A DNA stretch of 51,768 nucleotides. Origin: Deltaproteobacteria bacterium (GTDB taxonomy: Bacteria > Desulfobacterota > Desulfuromonadia > Geobacterales > Geobacteraceae). Shown one piece after another: positions 1 to 8,322 of this stretch (positions within the stretch are counted from its first letter, which is position 1; every line of letters starts with the position of its first letter). The position numbers and the translations under genes were made by a program. The notes beneath the pieces are model-generated. The model was not told the DNA's origin, searched no databases, and saw nothing but the letters and a program-made list of their open reading frames with translations. The stretch lies in assembly GCA_021847245.1 (NCBI GenBank), contig JAJZUC010000012.1, forward strand, positions 1-51,768, in the 5' to 3' direction.

Positions 1-185
1 TCCGGGCGACCTTCTCCGGCACCATCGACAGGATCATCATGCAGGGGGCCGACGGCAGCATCGTCCAGAAGGGGCAGCCGCTCTTCAAGGTCACCCCGGA
101 CGAGAAGTTCGTCGAGGTCAACCCCGAAGAGATCGAGCAGCTCCGGCGCGAACGGACCTCCGCCTACCTCAGGGCCGTTCTCTGA
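1..185 (+). CDS. C-terminal end of a biotinyl/lipoyl-domain protein (partial)
   Basis: Only the last 60 codons are present, read in the frame that ends at the TGA at 183-185. The piece resembles the C-terminal half of a biotin/lipoyl attachment domain: a G-T-I-D-R-I segment, then D-G-S-I-V-Q-K-G-Q-P-L-F, the usual hairpin after the modified lysine. The attachment motif itself would lie upstream of the window. About 30 charged residues follow the domain. Just downstream are a kinase-like gene and methylmalonyl-CoA mutase, so a biotin carrier subunit of an acyl-CoA carboxylase or decarboxylase fits the context, but that is inference. A strong terminator follows. Confidence 0.7.
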   Translation, partial: RATFSGTIDRIIMQGADGSIVQKGQPLFKVTPDEKFVEVNPEEIEQLRRERTSAYLRAVL

Positions 186-209
186 CCGGCTGCAAGCGGG
201 GATTCCCGG

Positions 210-243
210 CCGGCCCCGCCTGAAAAGGCGGGGTCGGTTTTTT
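210..243 (+). terminator. Intrinsic terminator after the biotinyl-domain gene
   Basis: GC-rich stem of about 11 pairs (arms 210-220 and 227-237, one G-U pair) with a six-base TGAAAA loop, followed by a run of six T at 238-243. It separates the biotinyl-domain gene from the kinase-like gene. Confidence 0.85.
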
Positions 244-339
244 CCAGGGGACATCGGCTGGCCGGAACGCCCCCGTTGACCGTAGGGCACCGGGTCTGAT
301 TGCCTTGCCACAAACAACTCTTACGCTCGGGAGGATACC

Positions 340-975
340 GTGAGAAAAGGAAAACTTATCGTCGTCGAAGGGATCAGCGGTTCCGGCCAACATGTCAAAG
401 GGGCCATCGTGGGGCTGCACAAGGCGCTGGTCGAACTGAAATACGATGTGGTCGAATGCGCCAACCCCGATTCGGGTCGGGCCCAGGAGCTGGGGATTGC
501 CAACATGATCAACTGGCCGTTCGGCAAGAATGCCCGGGCCGACTTCATCTTCGAAGGGGCGGTGCGGGCGGAAATATTCAAGAACATCGTCGAGCCCGCC
601 CTGCAGCAGGACAAGATCGTCCTGTGCAAGCAATCGAGCATCTCCTCGCTGGCGAATGCCTGGGTGAGCGGCTACACCAGGCATTTCGACGTGCTGCGCC
701 ATCTCGACAAGATTTCGAGAGGCTTTCTCTTCGAGGACGAGATCTACCCGGACCTGACCCTGTTCATCGATGTGCCGGCCCAGGAGGCCTTCGAACGGAT
801 CGAGGACATCCTGCAGATCCATCACGAAGGGGGGATCGCATACTACGAAAAGATGCGGGAGTTCTATCTCCGGGAGATCCCCCGCTGGCACGGCGTCAGA
901 ATCGACGCTTCGGCCGCCAGGCCGGAAGAGGAGATAAGCGCCGACATCTGGAACGTGGTCAAGAATATCCTCTAA
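340..975 (+). CDS. Thymidylate-kinase-like P-loop protein with degenerate Walker A
   Basis: The 211-aa protein has the layout of the thymidylate kinase family: an N-terminal strand K-L-I-V-V-E-G and P-loop, an N-P-D-S-G-R-A-Q-E-L-G stretch where dTMP kinases have E-P-G-G-T-x-x-G, and a central L-F-I-D-V-P strand. The P-loop reads GISGSGQH (residues 11-18), so the canonical Lys and Ser/Thr of GxxGxGK[ST] are Gln and His; a Lys occurs two residues later. Ordinary dTMP kinase activity is therefore doubtful. The start is GTG at 340 behind GGGAGGA. It lies alone between two terminators, in front of methylmalonyl-CoA mutase. Family membership is fairly safe; the function is unknown. Confidence 0.75.
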   Translation: MRKGKLIVVEGISGSGQHVKGAIVGLHKALVELKYDVVECANPDSGRAQELGIANMINWPFGKNARADFIFEGAVRAEIFKNIVEPALQQDKIVLCKQSSISSLANAWVSGYTRHFDVLRHLDKISRGFLFEDEIYPDLTLFIDVPAQEAFERIEDILQIHHEGGIAYYEKMREFYLREIPRWHGVRIDASAARPEEEISADIWNVVKNIL

Positions 976-988
976 CCGGAAGGCTCCC

Positions 989-1030
989 GACGCGCCCCTG
1001 CGGAAGACACTGCCGGGGCCGTCGTTTTTT
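989..1030 (+). terminator. Intrinsic terminator after the kinase-like gene
   Basis: Bulged GC-rich hairpin, outer arms GACGCGCCCC (989-998) and GGGGCCGTC (1015-1023), followed by six T. Confidence 0.75.
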
Positions 1031-1067
1031 CAGGACATGATCATCAACGCACCAGAAGGAGAGATCC

Positions 1068-2723
<1,656 letters not shown>

Positions 2724-2729
2724 TCTGTT

Positions 2730-2808
2730 GTGAGACGTGAGACGTAAGACGTGAGAAGGCTTCGAACACTTTTTTTCTCCCGTCTTACGTCTCACCTCTC
2801 ACCTCTCA
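2730..2808. repeat. Long imperfect palindrome made of GTGAGAC-type units
   Basis: Left arm 2730-2753 is built of GTGAGAC/GTAAGAC units; right arm 2781-2808 is their reverse complement (GTCTTAC/GTCTCAC/CTCTCAC). The arms flank about 27 bases with a T-rich run. It fills almost the whole gap between mutase and epimerase. It could act as a transcript hairpin, but the unit structure looks more like a dispersed intergenic repeat. Confidence 0.75.
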
Positions 2809-2818
2809 CGGGGTAAAT

Positions 2819-3223
2819 ATGCTTACAAAAATCAACCACATAGGAATAGCCGTTCGCTCTCTTGCAGACACACTCCCGTTCTACCGCGACAACCTCGGCA
2901 TGACCTGCACCGGAACGGAGGAGGTCGCCGAGCAGAAGGTCAGGGTGGCTTTTCTTGCAATCGGCGCATCGAAGATCGAGCTCCTGGAGCCGACCTCGGC
3001 CGAAAGTCCCATCGCGAAGTTTCTGGAGAAAAGCGGTCCCGGTATCCATCACATCGCCTACGAGGTGGAAGACATCGAGGCGGCAATCGCCAGGCTCATG
3101 GCCGACGGCGCCCGCATGATCGACAGTGTGCCGCGCGACGGTGCCCACGGCACCCGGATCGCCTTCATCCATCCCAGGAGCAGCGGAGGAGTGCTGACGG
3201 AACTCTGCCAGGGGAGTCACTGA
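2819..3223 (+). CDS. mce: Methylmalonyl-CoA epimerase
   Basis: The 134-aa protein has the vicinal-oxygen-chelate fold pattern of methylmalonyl-CoA epimerase, which converts the S and R epimers so that the mutase can use them. Metal-ligand positions are visible: N-H-I-G-I-A-V (His7), G-I-H-H-I-A-Y-E-V in the middle and G-V-L-T-E-L-C near the C-terminus (Glu). Length is typical of the family (about 130-150 aa). The start at 2819 has only a weak GGGG ribosome site placed inside the end of the palindromic repeat. Its position directly after the mutase large subunit supports the call. Confidence 0.93.
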   Translation: MLTKINHIGIAVRSLADTLPFYRDNLGMTCTGTEEVAEQKVRVAFLAIGASKIELLEPTSAESPIAKFLEKSGPGIHHIAYEVEDIEAAIARLMADGARMIDSVPRDGAHGTRIAFIHPRSSGGVLTELCQGSH

Positions 3224-3310
3224 CCCCGCAAAAATGAGAAACCTGTGTATCAAAAACAGTAAAACCACCCTAACACCGCGTCAGCTCGGCGCAAAACAGG
3301 GAATTTTTTC

Positions 3311-3338
3311 TTGACAATCTCCGGGAAATATTTATAGT
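3311..3338 (+). promoter_or_regulatory. Sigma-70-like promoter (upstream)
   Basis: TTGACA at 3311-3316, 16-base spacer, TATAGT at 3333-3338. Confidence 0.5.
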
Positions 3339-3447
3339 GTCCCTAAATTTTAAAACGCCATTTTGCTTTTTTCCGAAACGTCCGGAGTTCCGGAATCGGC
3401 GCCTCACAAAAAAACTTCGTAGTTAGGCATAGTTAGCTGAATAGCTC

Positions 3448-3475
3448 TTGACAAGACAACTTGAATGAGTATTAT
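3448..3475 (+). promoter_or_regulatory. Sigma-70-like promoter of the porin leader
   Basis: TTGACA at 3448-3453, 16-base spacer, TATTAT at 3470-3475. Predicted start near 3482, about 270 bases before the porin start codon. Confidence 0.55.
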
Positions 3476-3571
3476 CTCACCCTTGTTATGAAAGTGCGGG
3501 TGTCAATGCTGACCAGAACCGTTTTCAAAACCACACGCATGGCAAAGTGCAAGGCAACGTGACGTGCCGAC

Positions 3572-3620
3572 GACCCTTTTCTCGTCCCCCGCTGGGGGGA
3601 ACGGAAAAGGGTCTTGTTTT
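3572..3620 (+). terminator. Terminator or attenuator inside the porin leader
   Basis: Arms GACCCTTTTC (3572-3581) and GAAAAGGGTC (3604-3613) enclose a second small C5/G6 hairpin; TTGTTTTT follows directly. Transcripts starting at about 3482 would end here unless read through. Confidence 0.7.
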
Positions 3621-3751
3621 TGGAGGGGGTACTTACCAGTTTATTCGTCTGGACAATTTCAAAACGGAAAGGTGGTGATTTCACTCTATAAACCAAATTT
3701 GGCAGCACCAATTCACTCCATGCAATTTATCACCAATGAAGGAGGCAACTG

Positions 3752-5233
3752 ATGAAAAAGAAGCTTTTGGCAGTAGTCGCTGCCGGTGCGGTCACCGCCG
3801 CGACGGCGGTTCCGGCCCTGGCGCTGGAGAACATCTTCCACGGCATGCTCAGGGAAAAGGCGATCCTCTCCAACACCGACGCTTATAACGCAGGGGACCT
3901 TATTCTGCAGAAAGACGCCAAAACGAACTTCTACTTCGAGCAGCGGGCGCGGCTCCTCTACGAATCCAAAATCAACGACGACCTGAAGGGGGTCTTGCAG
4001 TTCGAGATCGATTCCCGCTGGGGTGACCAGGCGTATGGCGCCAACTCGGTTAGCGGCACCACTTACACCGGCCGGAATAGCGGCGGCGGCCTCGAGGCCG
4101 ACCGGGTGAACCTCGAAACGAAGAACGTCTACCTCGACTTCCGCATCCCCGGGACGCCGGTGCGGACAAAGGCCGGTATCCAGGGCTTCACCGACGAATA
4201 CAAGGGGATCTTCCTCGGCTATGCCGATACCGCCGGCCTTGTGGCGGATGGCACGTTCGGCAACGTGGCCGTAAAAGCCGGCTGGCTCCGTTTCTGGGAC
4301 ATCAACGAGGGGTCACAGGTCGGCATCCAGAGTTCGGTCAACACCTACGTTGCCGGCGCCAAGGTCACGGTCAGTCCGAAGCTGAACGTGGGGCTCAACT
4401 ACTACCTGCTGACCGACGGGACCGGCGGGGCCTTCCCGGCCACTAATGGTAGCGCTACCTTGGGCGGACCATCGGCGCTTCTTGCCGGGGCTACCGGACT
4501 GACATCGTACGGTAACCTGTGGCTCCACATGGTCGGCGCCACTGCCGAGGCCAATGTCGGCCCTGTCAACATTGACGGCTTCGTGGTCGGCCAGTTCGGT
4601 AAATTCGAGGGTGCGACCGCTACATATTTGGGGGCCGTGCCCAAGAACATGGACGTACTCTCCTTTGCCGCCAATGCCCGCGCCCGCACCAAGCTCGGCC
4701 CCGGCACCGCCAAGGCTGAATTCCTCTACGTCTCCGGTGACGGCCTGAACAACGACAGATACAGCGGCTTCATCACCGGCAGCCAGTACAACCTGGCCGG
4801 CTCCTTCTATGTGTCGCCCGACATGCTCCTCCTTCTTCCCAACAAGTACGACATCAACACTTCCCGCGCCATCGCCTATGACGTCAACTTCAAGAGCCAG
4901 GGTATCATCGGCGGCTTCATCGGCTATGACGCCAACCTGACCGACAGGGTCTACGCGAACGCCAATGCCGGCTTCATGGCGGCTGCCAAGCTCAACTCGA
5001 ATTCAGCCCGGGCGAGAGCCGGTCTGGCAAACGACAGCAAGTACATCGGTACCGAACTCAACGCCGAGGTCGGCTACAAACTGTATGACAACCTTACCGC
5101 CAGCCTTCAGGGCGCCTATCTTATCCTCGGCGACTACTACAAGGGTACTAACAGGACCACCGCTGGCGTTTACGACGGTCAGGACCCCGATGATCCCTAT
5201 ACTGCCCGCGTCATGCTGAACTACACGTTTTAA
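3752..5233 (+). CDS. Outer-membrane beta-barrel porin
   Basis: The 493-aa protein starts with a clear Sec signal peptide (MKKK, hydrophobic Ala/Val core, A-V-P-A-L-A before L-E-N). The mature part shows alternating polar/hydrophobic strands with Gly- and Asn-rich loops, such as the N-S-V-S-G-T-T-Y-T-G segment, and ends in Y-T-F, the terminal aromatic residue expected for recognition by the barrel assembly machinery. The ATG at 3752 has an AAGGAGG site. It is probably a diffusion channel for small solutes; substrate selectivity cannot be read from the sequence. It has its own long leader and is followed by a small periplasmic protein that may be co-transcribed. Confidence 0.88.
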   Translation: MKKKLLAVVAAGAVTAATAVPALALENIFHGMLREKAILSNTDAYNAGDLILQKDAKTNFYFEQRARLLYESKINDDLKGVLQFEIDSRWGDQAYGANSVSGTTYTGRNSGGGLEADRVNLETKNVYLDFRIPGTPVRTKAGIQGFTDEYKGIFLGYADTAGLVADGTFGNVAVKAGWLRFWDINEGSQVGIQSSVNTYVAGAKVTVSPKLNVGLNYYLLTDGTGGAFPATNGSATLGGPSALLAGATGLTSYGNLWLHMVGATAEANVGPVNIDGFVVGQFGKFEGATATYLGAVPKNMDVLSFAANARARTKLGPGTAKAEFLYVSGDGLNNDRYSGFITGSQYNLAGSFYVSPDMLLLLPNKYDINTSRAIAYDVNFKSQGIIGGFIGYDANLTDRVYANANAGFMAAAKLNSNSARARAGLANDSKYIGTELNAEVGYKLYDNLTASLQGAYLILGDYYKGTNRTTAGVYDGQDPDDPYTARVMLNYTF

Positions 5234-5340
5234 TTGATGGGCAGAGGCCGGAGGGGACAGCCCCCCCCGGCCTCCGTTGACATCGGCTTGAACCGTGCTA
5301 AATTTTGAAGGACTTTTCACTTTACAGGAGGTAAAACCAT

Positions 5341-5613
5341 ATGAAAAAGGTAGCAGTATTGATAATGGCGGCATTCATGATGTCCGCCACTGTCCCGGCG
5401 CTGGCCCAGATGACCAAAGAGGAGAAGGACATGTGCCTCCTTGCCTCCAGGAACTGCGCCATGGAGGTGGACACCATCCAGAAGAAGATCAAAAAGCTTC
5501 AAGCCGAAATCAAGAAAGGGAAGAAGGTCTATTCTGCCGAAGAGCTGAAAAAGCTCGAGCAGAAGCTGAAGGAAGCCCATGAACTTCTGAACAAGATCGA
5601 AACGGGCCCGTAA
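5341..5613 (+). CDS. Small exported helical protein, unknown
   Basis: A 90-aa protein with a typical signal peptide (MKK, hydrophobic core, V-P-A-L-A-Q). The mature 65 or so residues contain two Cys (C-L-L-A-S-R-N-C) that could form a disulfide, followed by a Lys/Glu-rich stretch with heptad-like spacing that suggests a coiled coil. The ribosome site AGGAGG is excellent. It sits 107 bp after the porin with no terminator between and just before a strong terminator, so it may be the last gene of the porin transcript. I do not recognise the family. Confidence 0.75.
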   Translation: MKKVAVLIMAAFMMSATVPALAQMTKEEKDMCLLASRNCAMEVDTIQKKIKKLQAEIKKGKKVYSAEELKKLEQKLKEAHELLNKIETGP

Positions 5614-5650
5614 TCGATAGCTATTGCGGAAGAGGGAGCGCTTCCCACCG

Positions 5651-5685
5651 AAAAAGGGGCGGGCCGGAATGGCCCGCCCCTTTTT
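5651..5685 (+). terminator. Strong intrinsic terminator
   Basis: Ten-pair perfect stem GGGGCGGGCC (5656-5665) / GGCCCGCCCC (5671-5680) with a GGAAT loop and five T; A-run before it, so it may also work in reverse. Confidence 0.9.
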
Positions 5686-5824
5686 CGGTATCATTTTTCG
5701 CAGTCTTGTCGTAACTACCTTGTTAACATCCCGCAGTTGCCAACAGCTGCGGATTTCCGATTGCCCCGTCTTGCGGTCGCCGCCGCCTGTTACGACAGCA
5801 GATGATGAATTTGCAGGAGATTTT

Positions 5825-7384
5825 ATGAAAAGAGTTGCAGCGTTATTCGTATTGATGGTGACTTTCGTGCTGGTTGCATCGATTGCCCATGCAGGCCAGA
5901 TCAGGACCTATGTTGCACCTTTCACCGTTACCGGGATGCAGAACAAGGATGAACTCAGGGGCACCCTGCAGTCCCTTCTTGCTTCCCGTCTCAGCAGCGA
6001 CATTCTTATCGTCCTCGACAGTCCCGCTGGCGCCGACGTGACAGTCGTTGGCAGCTATATCATCTTTGGCAAGGTCTTCAGCATCGATGCCGTGGCGAAA
6101 GATGCCGCGGGCAGCGTCGTTGCCCGCGCCTTCGTCCAGGGGGAGAGCCAGGATCAACTGATCCCCTCGATTGGGAAGCTGGCGAAAGAGCTGGCGGGGG
6201 CCATCGAAAAGCGGATTGTTTCGGGGGCGGCACCAGTTCCGGCTCCGCGATCGGGGGGCGTCGCCGCGCCGGTTCCGGCAGTAAAGAGACCGGAAAGCCG
6301 CGAGATCGACCGAAGCGAACCGGTTGTTCCGTCTTCGCCCGATGTCGTGCGCACGGCGCCGGACAAAGCCGCGACGCCGGGTTCGCTCAGCCAGCGCCTC
6401 TCCGGCTCGCTGGTGGGGCTAGCCCCGGGGACGCTAAGGCAGAATGGAGCACGGGAATGGTATGTCATCAACGATCACGCCCTCCGGCTTTATCTGCAGG
6501 AAGACAAATACAAGCTCCTGGCCGAAATTTCCTACCGGCCGAACGAATATCTGTTGGGAATCGACACCGCAGACCTGGACGGCGACGGTGTGCCCGAGGC
6601 GTATGTGACGGTGATGAAGGGCGAGAGTCTCTCTTCCGAGGTCTGGATTTTCCAGAACGGCGCTCTGAGGAGGATTGCCGACGGACTACCCTACTTTTTC
6701 CGGGGACTCTCCCTTGCCGGCGGGAGCAGGAAGATCTATGTCCAGCAGATGGGGCTGAATGCGACCTCGCCAAACACAAGCACCGGCTATGGCAGGACGA
6801 GCTCCGACTTTTACGACGATGTGTACGAACTGGTCAAGAGCGGCGACAAGTATGAGCGGAAAAACCCGATCAAGCTTCCTGATCAAGCGTTTCTCTACAA
6901 TTTCAACATGTTCCGCGGCGAGGATGGCCAAGACTACTTTGTCGTTCTGAACGACGATGGTTATCTCATCGTATATTCGATGTCCGGCGATGAACTCTGG
7001 CGAAGCACTGACAAGTACGGCGGCTCCGCGCTCAGCTTTAAGCGGGAGGATGCTATTTTCGCCCGCGTTACCGGCTCCCCGTACCGCTCCGTATTTTTAC
7101 AGCAGCGGATTTTCACGACCAGGGACGGAGATGTGATCGTCCCGCAGAATTCGGGGACATTCGTCTTCGGGACGCAACGCTCTTACAAGAAGAGCGCCGT
7201 TTATGGCTTTGCCTGGAACGGTGCGTCGCTGGAAGAAAAATGGCATACGAAGCCGATTCAGAACTATGTTGCCGATTATTATTATGACAGTGCGAACAAG
7301 GAGCTTGTGCTTCTGGAAGTCGTGAAAAAGGAAGGGGCGTTTACCGAAGGCGCCAGCATGATCTCGGTCAAGAGGGTGGAATAG
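5825..7384 (+). CDS. Exported FG-GAP/VCBS-like protein, paralogue A
   Basis: Starting at the ATG at 5825 (AGGAG upstream, then a signal peptide ending S-I-A-H-A-G) gives 519 aa; earlier in-frame starts would put 67 residues before the signal and are rejected. The exported part has an N-terminal domain of about 110 residues (Q-I-R-T-Y-V-A-P-F to a G-E-S-Q-D-Q-L motif), a Pro/Ala linker, and a C-terminal propeller-like region with the calcium-loop sequence D-L-D-G-D-G-V-P-E-A-Y typical of FG-GAP/VCBS repeats. The whole length matches the protein at 8323-9843. Probably periplasmic or outer-membrane associated; role unknown. Confidence 0.85.
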   Translation: MKRVAALFVLMVTFVLVASIAHAGQIRTYVAPFTVTGMQNKDELRGTLQSLLASRLSSDILIVLDSPAGADVTVVGSYIIFGKVFSIDAVAKDAAGSVVARAFVQGESQDQLIPSIGKLAKELAGAIEKRIVSGAAPVPAPRSGGVAAPVPAVKRPESREIDRSEPVVPSSPDVVRTAPDKAATPGSLSQRLSGSLVGLAPGTLRQNGAREWYVINDHALRLYLQEDKYKLLAEISYRPNEYLLGIDTADLDGDGVPEAYVTVMKGESLSSEVWIFQNGALRRIADGLPYFFRGLSLAGGSRKIYVQQMGLNATSPNTSTGYGRTSSDFYDDVYELVKSGDKYERKNPIKLPDQAFLYNFNMFRGEDGQDYFVVLNDDGYLIVYSMSGDELWRSTDKYGGSALSFKREDAIFARVTGSPYRSVFLQQRIFTTRDGDVIVPQNSGTFVFGTQRSYKKSAVYGFAWNGASLEEKWHTKPIQNYVADYYYDSANKELVLLEVVKKEGAFTEGASMISVKRVE

Positions 7385-7529
7385 CCTCTGCACGACTGAT
7401 CGGTTCTATCGGCCCCGTTTGGGGAAGAGGGGTCTACTCCGCCGGGGATATCACGCCAAGCTGAAGATTGCTCGACACCCTGCTGCAGGGCGGGCAGTAA
7501 CTCCGGATTGCAACCTTGCAGGCAAAATG

Positions 7530-7561
7530 GAAGGGGAGAGGCGACTCTCCCCTTCTTTTTT
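7530..7561 (+). terminator. Intrinsic terminator
   Basis: Perfect 11-pair stem GAAGGGGAGAG (7530-7540) / CTCTCCCCTTC (7545-7555), GCGA tetraloop, six T. Confidence 0.92.
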
Positions 7562-7610
7562 ATTCGCGCCCTGCCAGGCTTTACCCCCTTCTTGTCGGGC
7601 CACTATTGCT

Positions 7611-7640
7611 TTGACATCGGGACGCTCGGTTTGCGATAAT
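7611..7640 (+). promoter_or_regulatory. Sigma-70-like promoter of the hepT/mntA pair
   Basis: TTGACA at 7611-7616, 18-base spacer, GATAAT at 7635-7640, about 20 bases before the ATG of the HEPN gene. Confidence 0.6.
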
Positions 7641-7661
7641 CGGCAACCAAAGGCGGATCCC

Positions 7662-8010
7662 ATGAATCCAACCGTAAAGAACTGGATAGCCACATCGAAC
7701 TACGACCTGCGCACCGCCGAGGCCATGCTCAAGGCTGGCCGGTATCTGTACGTGGTCTCCATGTGCCACCTGTCAGTGGAAAAGATGCATCCATAGCCTT
7801 GTAAGCCTTTACAAGAAAGCCGGTCTTGCCTTGCCTGAAAATTTCATGGAATTTGTTGAACAACTCGACAATGTGAGCGTCGTCACCAGGTATCCCGAAG
7901 ACCTTAGAGCTCTTTCCCGGGAATTCAATCAGGCAAGGGCCAGGGAAGTGCTGGAAGAGACGAGGAACCTACTGAAATGGCTCAAGCAATCGATGTCAGA
8001 GAAATTGTAG
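7662..8010 (+). pseudogene. HEPN-domain (HepT-type) toxin gene, damaged by internal deletion
   Basis: The ATG at 7662 opens a reading frame of 44 codons with a good HEPN start (N-W-I-A-T-S-N-Y-D-L-R-T-A-E-A-M, then C-H-L-S-V-E-K-M) but stops at 7796. From about 7789 a different frame carries the rest of the same protein (I-H-S-L-V-S-L-Y-K-K-A-G-L ... L-L-K-W-L-K-Q-S) to a TAG at 8008-8010. In intact relatives the E-K-M segment is followed by a short helix before the K-x-H-S-L motif, so roughly 15 codons plus one base seem to be missing. The gene should be inactive. The partner nucleotidyltransferase overlaps its 3' end. Confidence 0.8.
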
Positions 8011-8300
8011 AACATTATCTAAAGAATCTTGCCTCGCTGGGTGTGACTGTCCAAAAGGCCTTTGTCTTCGGATCGCAGGCAACGGGGCTCGCCGACGAGG
8101 ACAGCGACATTGACCTTGCCGTCATCTCGCCGTACTTCGAGCGAATGGGCCTGTGGGACAAGGCGAAGATACTGGGGAGGGCAACCCGTGACATCCCCTG
8201 CCCCATGGATGTTCTGGGATACGCGCCTTCCCAGCTGAAAAAAATTCGCCCCGGCACACTCTTGGCTGAAATCGTCAAAAACGGCATTGAGGTCCGATAA
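7977..8300 (+). CDS. Minimal nucleotidyltransferase (MntA-type antitoxin)
   Basis: The 107-aa protein has the nucleotidyltransferase signature G-S-Q-A-T-G followed ten residues on by S-D-I-D-L (Gly32-Ser33, Asp44, Asp46), the metal-binding pattern of minimal nucleotidyltransferases. Such proteins pair with HEPN ribonuclease toxins and can neutralise them by AMPylation. Here it overlaps the 3' end of the HEPN reading frame by 34 bases in another frame, the usual arrangement for the pair. The start ATG at 7977 lies inside the HEPN coding sequence. With the toxin broken it may now be a neutral relic, although its own reading frame is intact. Confidence 0.88.
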   Translation: MAQAIDVREIVEHYLKNLASLGVTVQKAFVFGSQATGLADEDSDIDLAVISPYFERMGLWDKAKILGRATRDIPCPMDVLGYAPSQLKKIRPGTLLAEIVKNGIEVR

Positions 8301-8322
8301 ACAAAACCTGTCAGGAGTGAGG

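Larger units (their letters stand above)
3224..3751 (+). other. Long porin leader region, no gene seen
   Basis: These 528 bases hold no convincing protein gene. They contain two sigma-70-type promoter matches (3311-3338 and 3448-3475) and a strong hairpin with T-run (3572-3620) that lies well before the porin start. The final 130 bases lead to a good GGAGG ribosome site at 3741-3745. The layout resembles a regulated 5' leader or a small RNA gene (about 3482-3620). I do not recognise a known riboswitch class. Confidence 0.5.

Noticed and set aside
3476-3620. Cyclic-dinucleotide (GEMM-type) riboswitch in the porin leader
   Set aside because: Geobacter-type genomes often have these before envelope genes, but the core sequences of the class are not present; only a generic leader with terminator can be supported.
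3696-3720. Sigma-54 promoter at TTGGCAGCACC before the porin
   Set aside because: The -24 half is present, but no GC at the -12 position with the right spacing.
5624-5824. Earlier start for the first FG-GAP-like protein
   Set aside because: It would place the signal peptide 67 residues inside the protein and read through a strong terminator; the ATG at 5825 has a ribosome site and a signal peptide.
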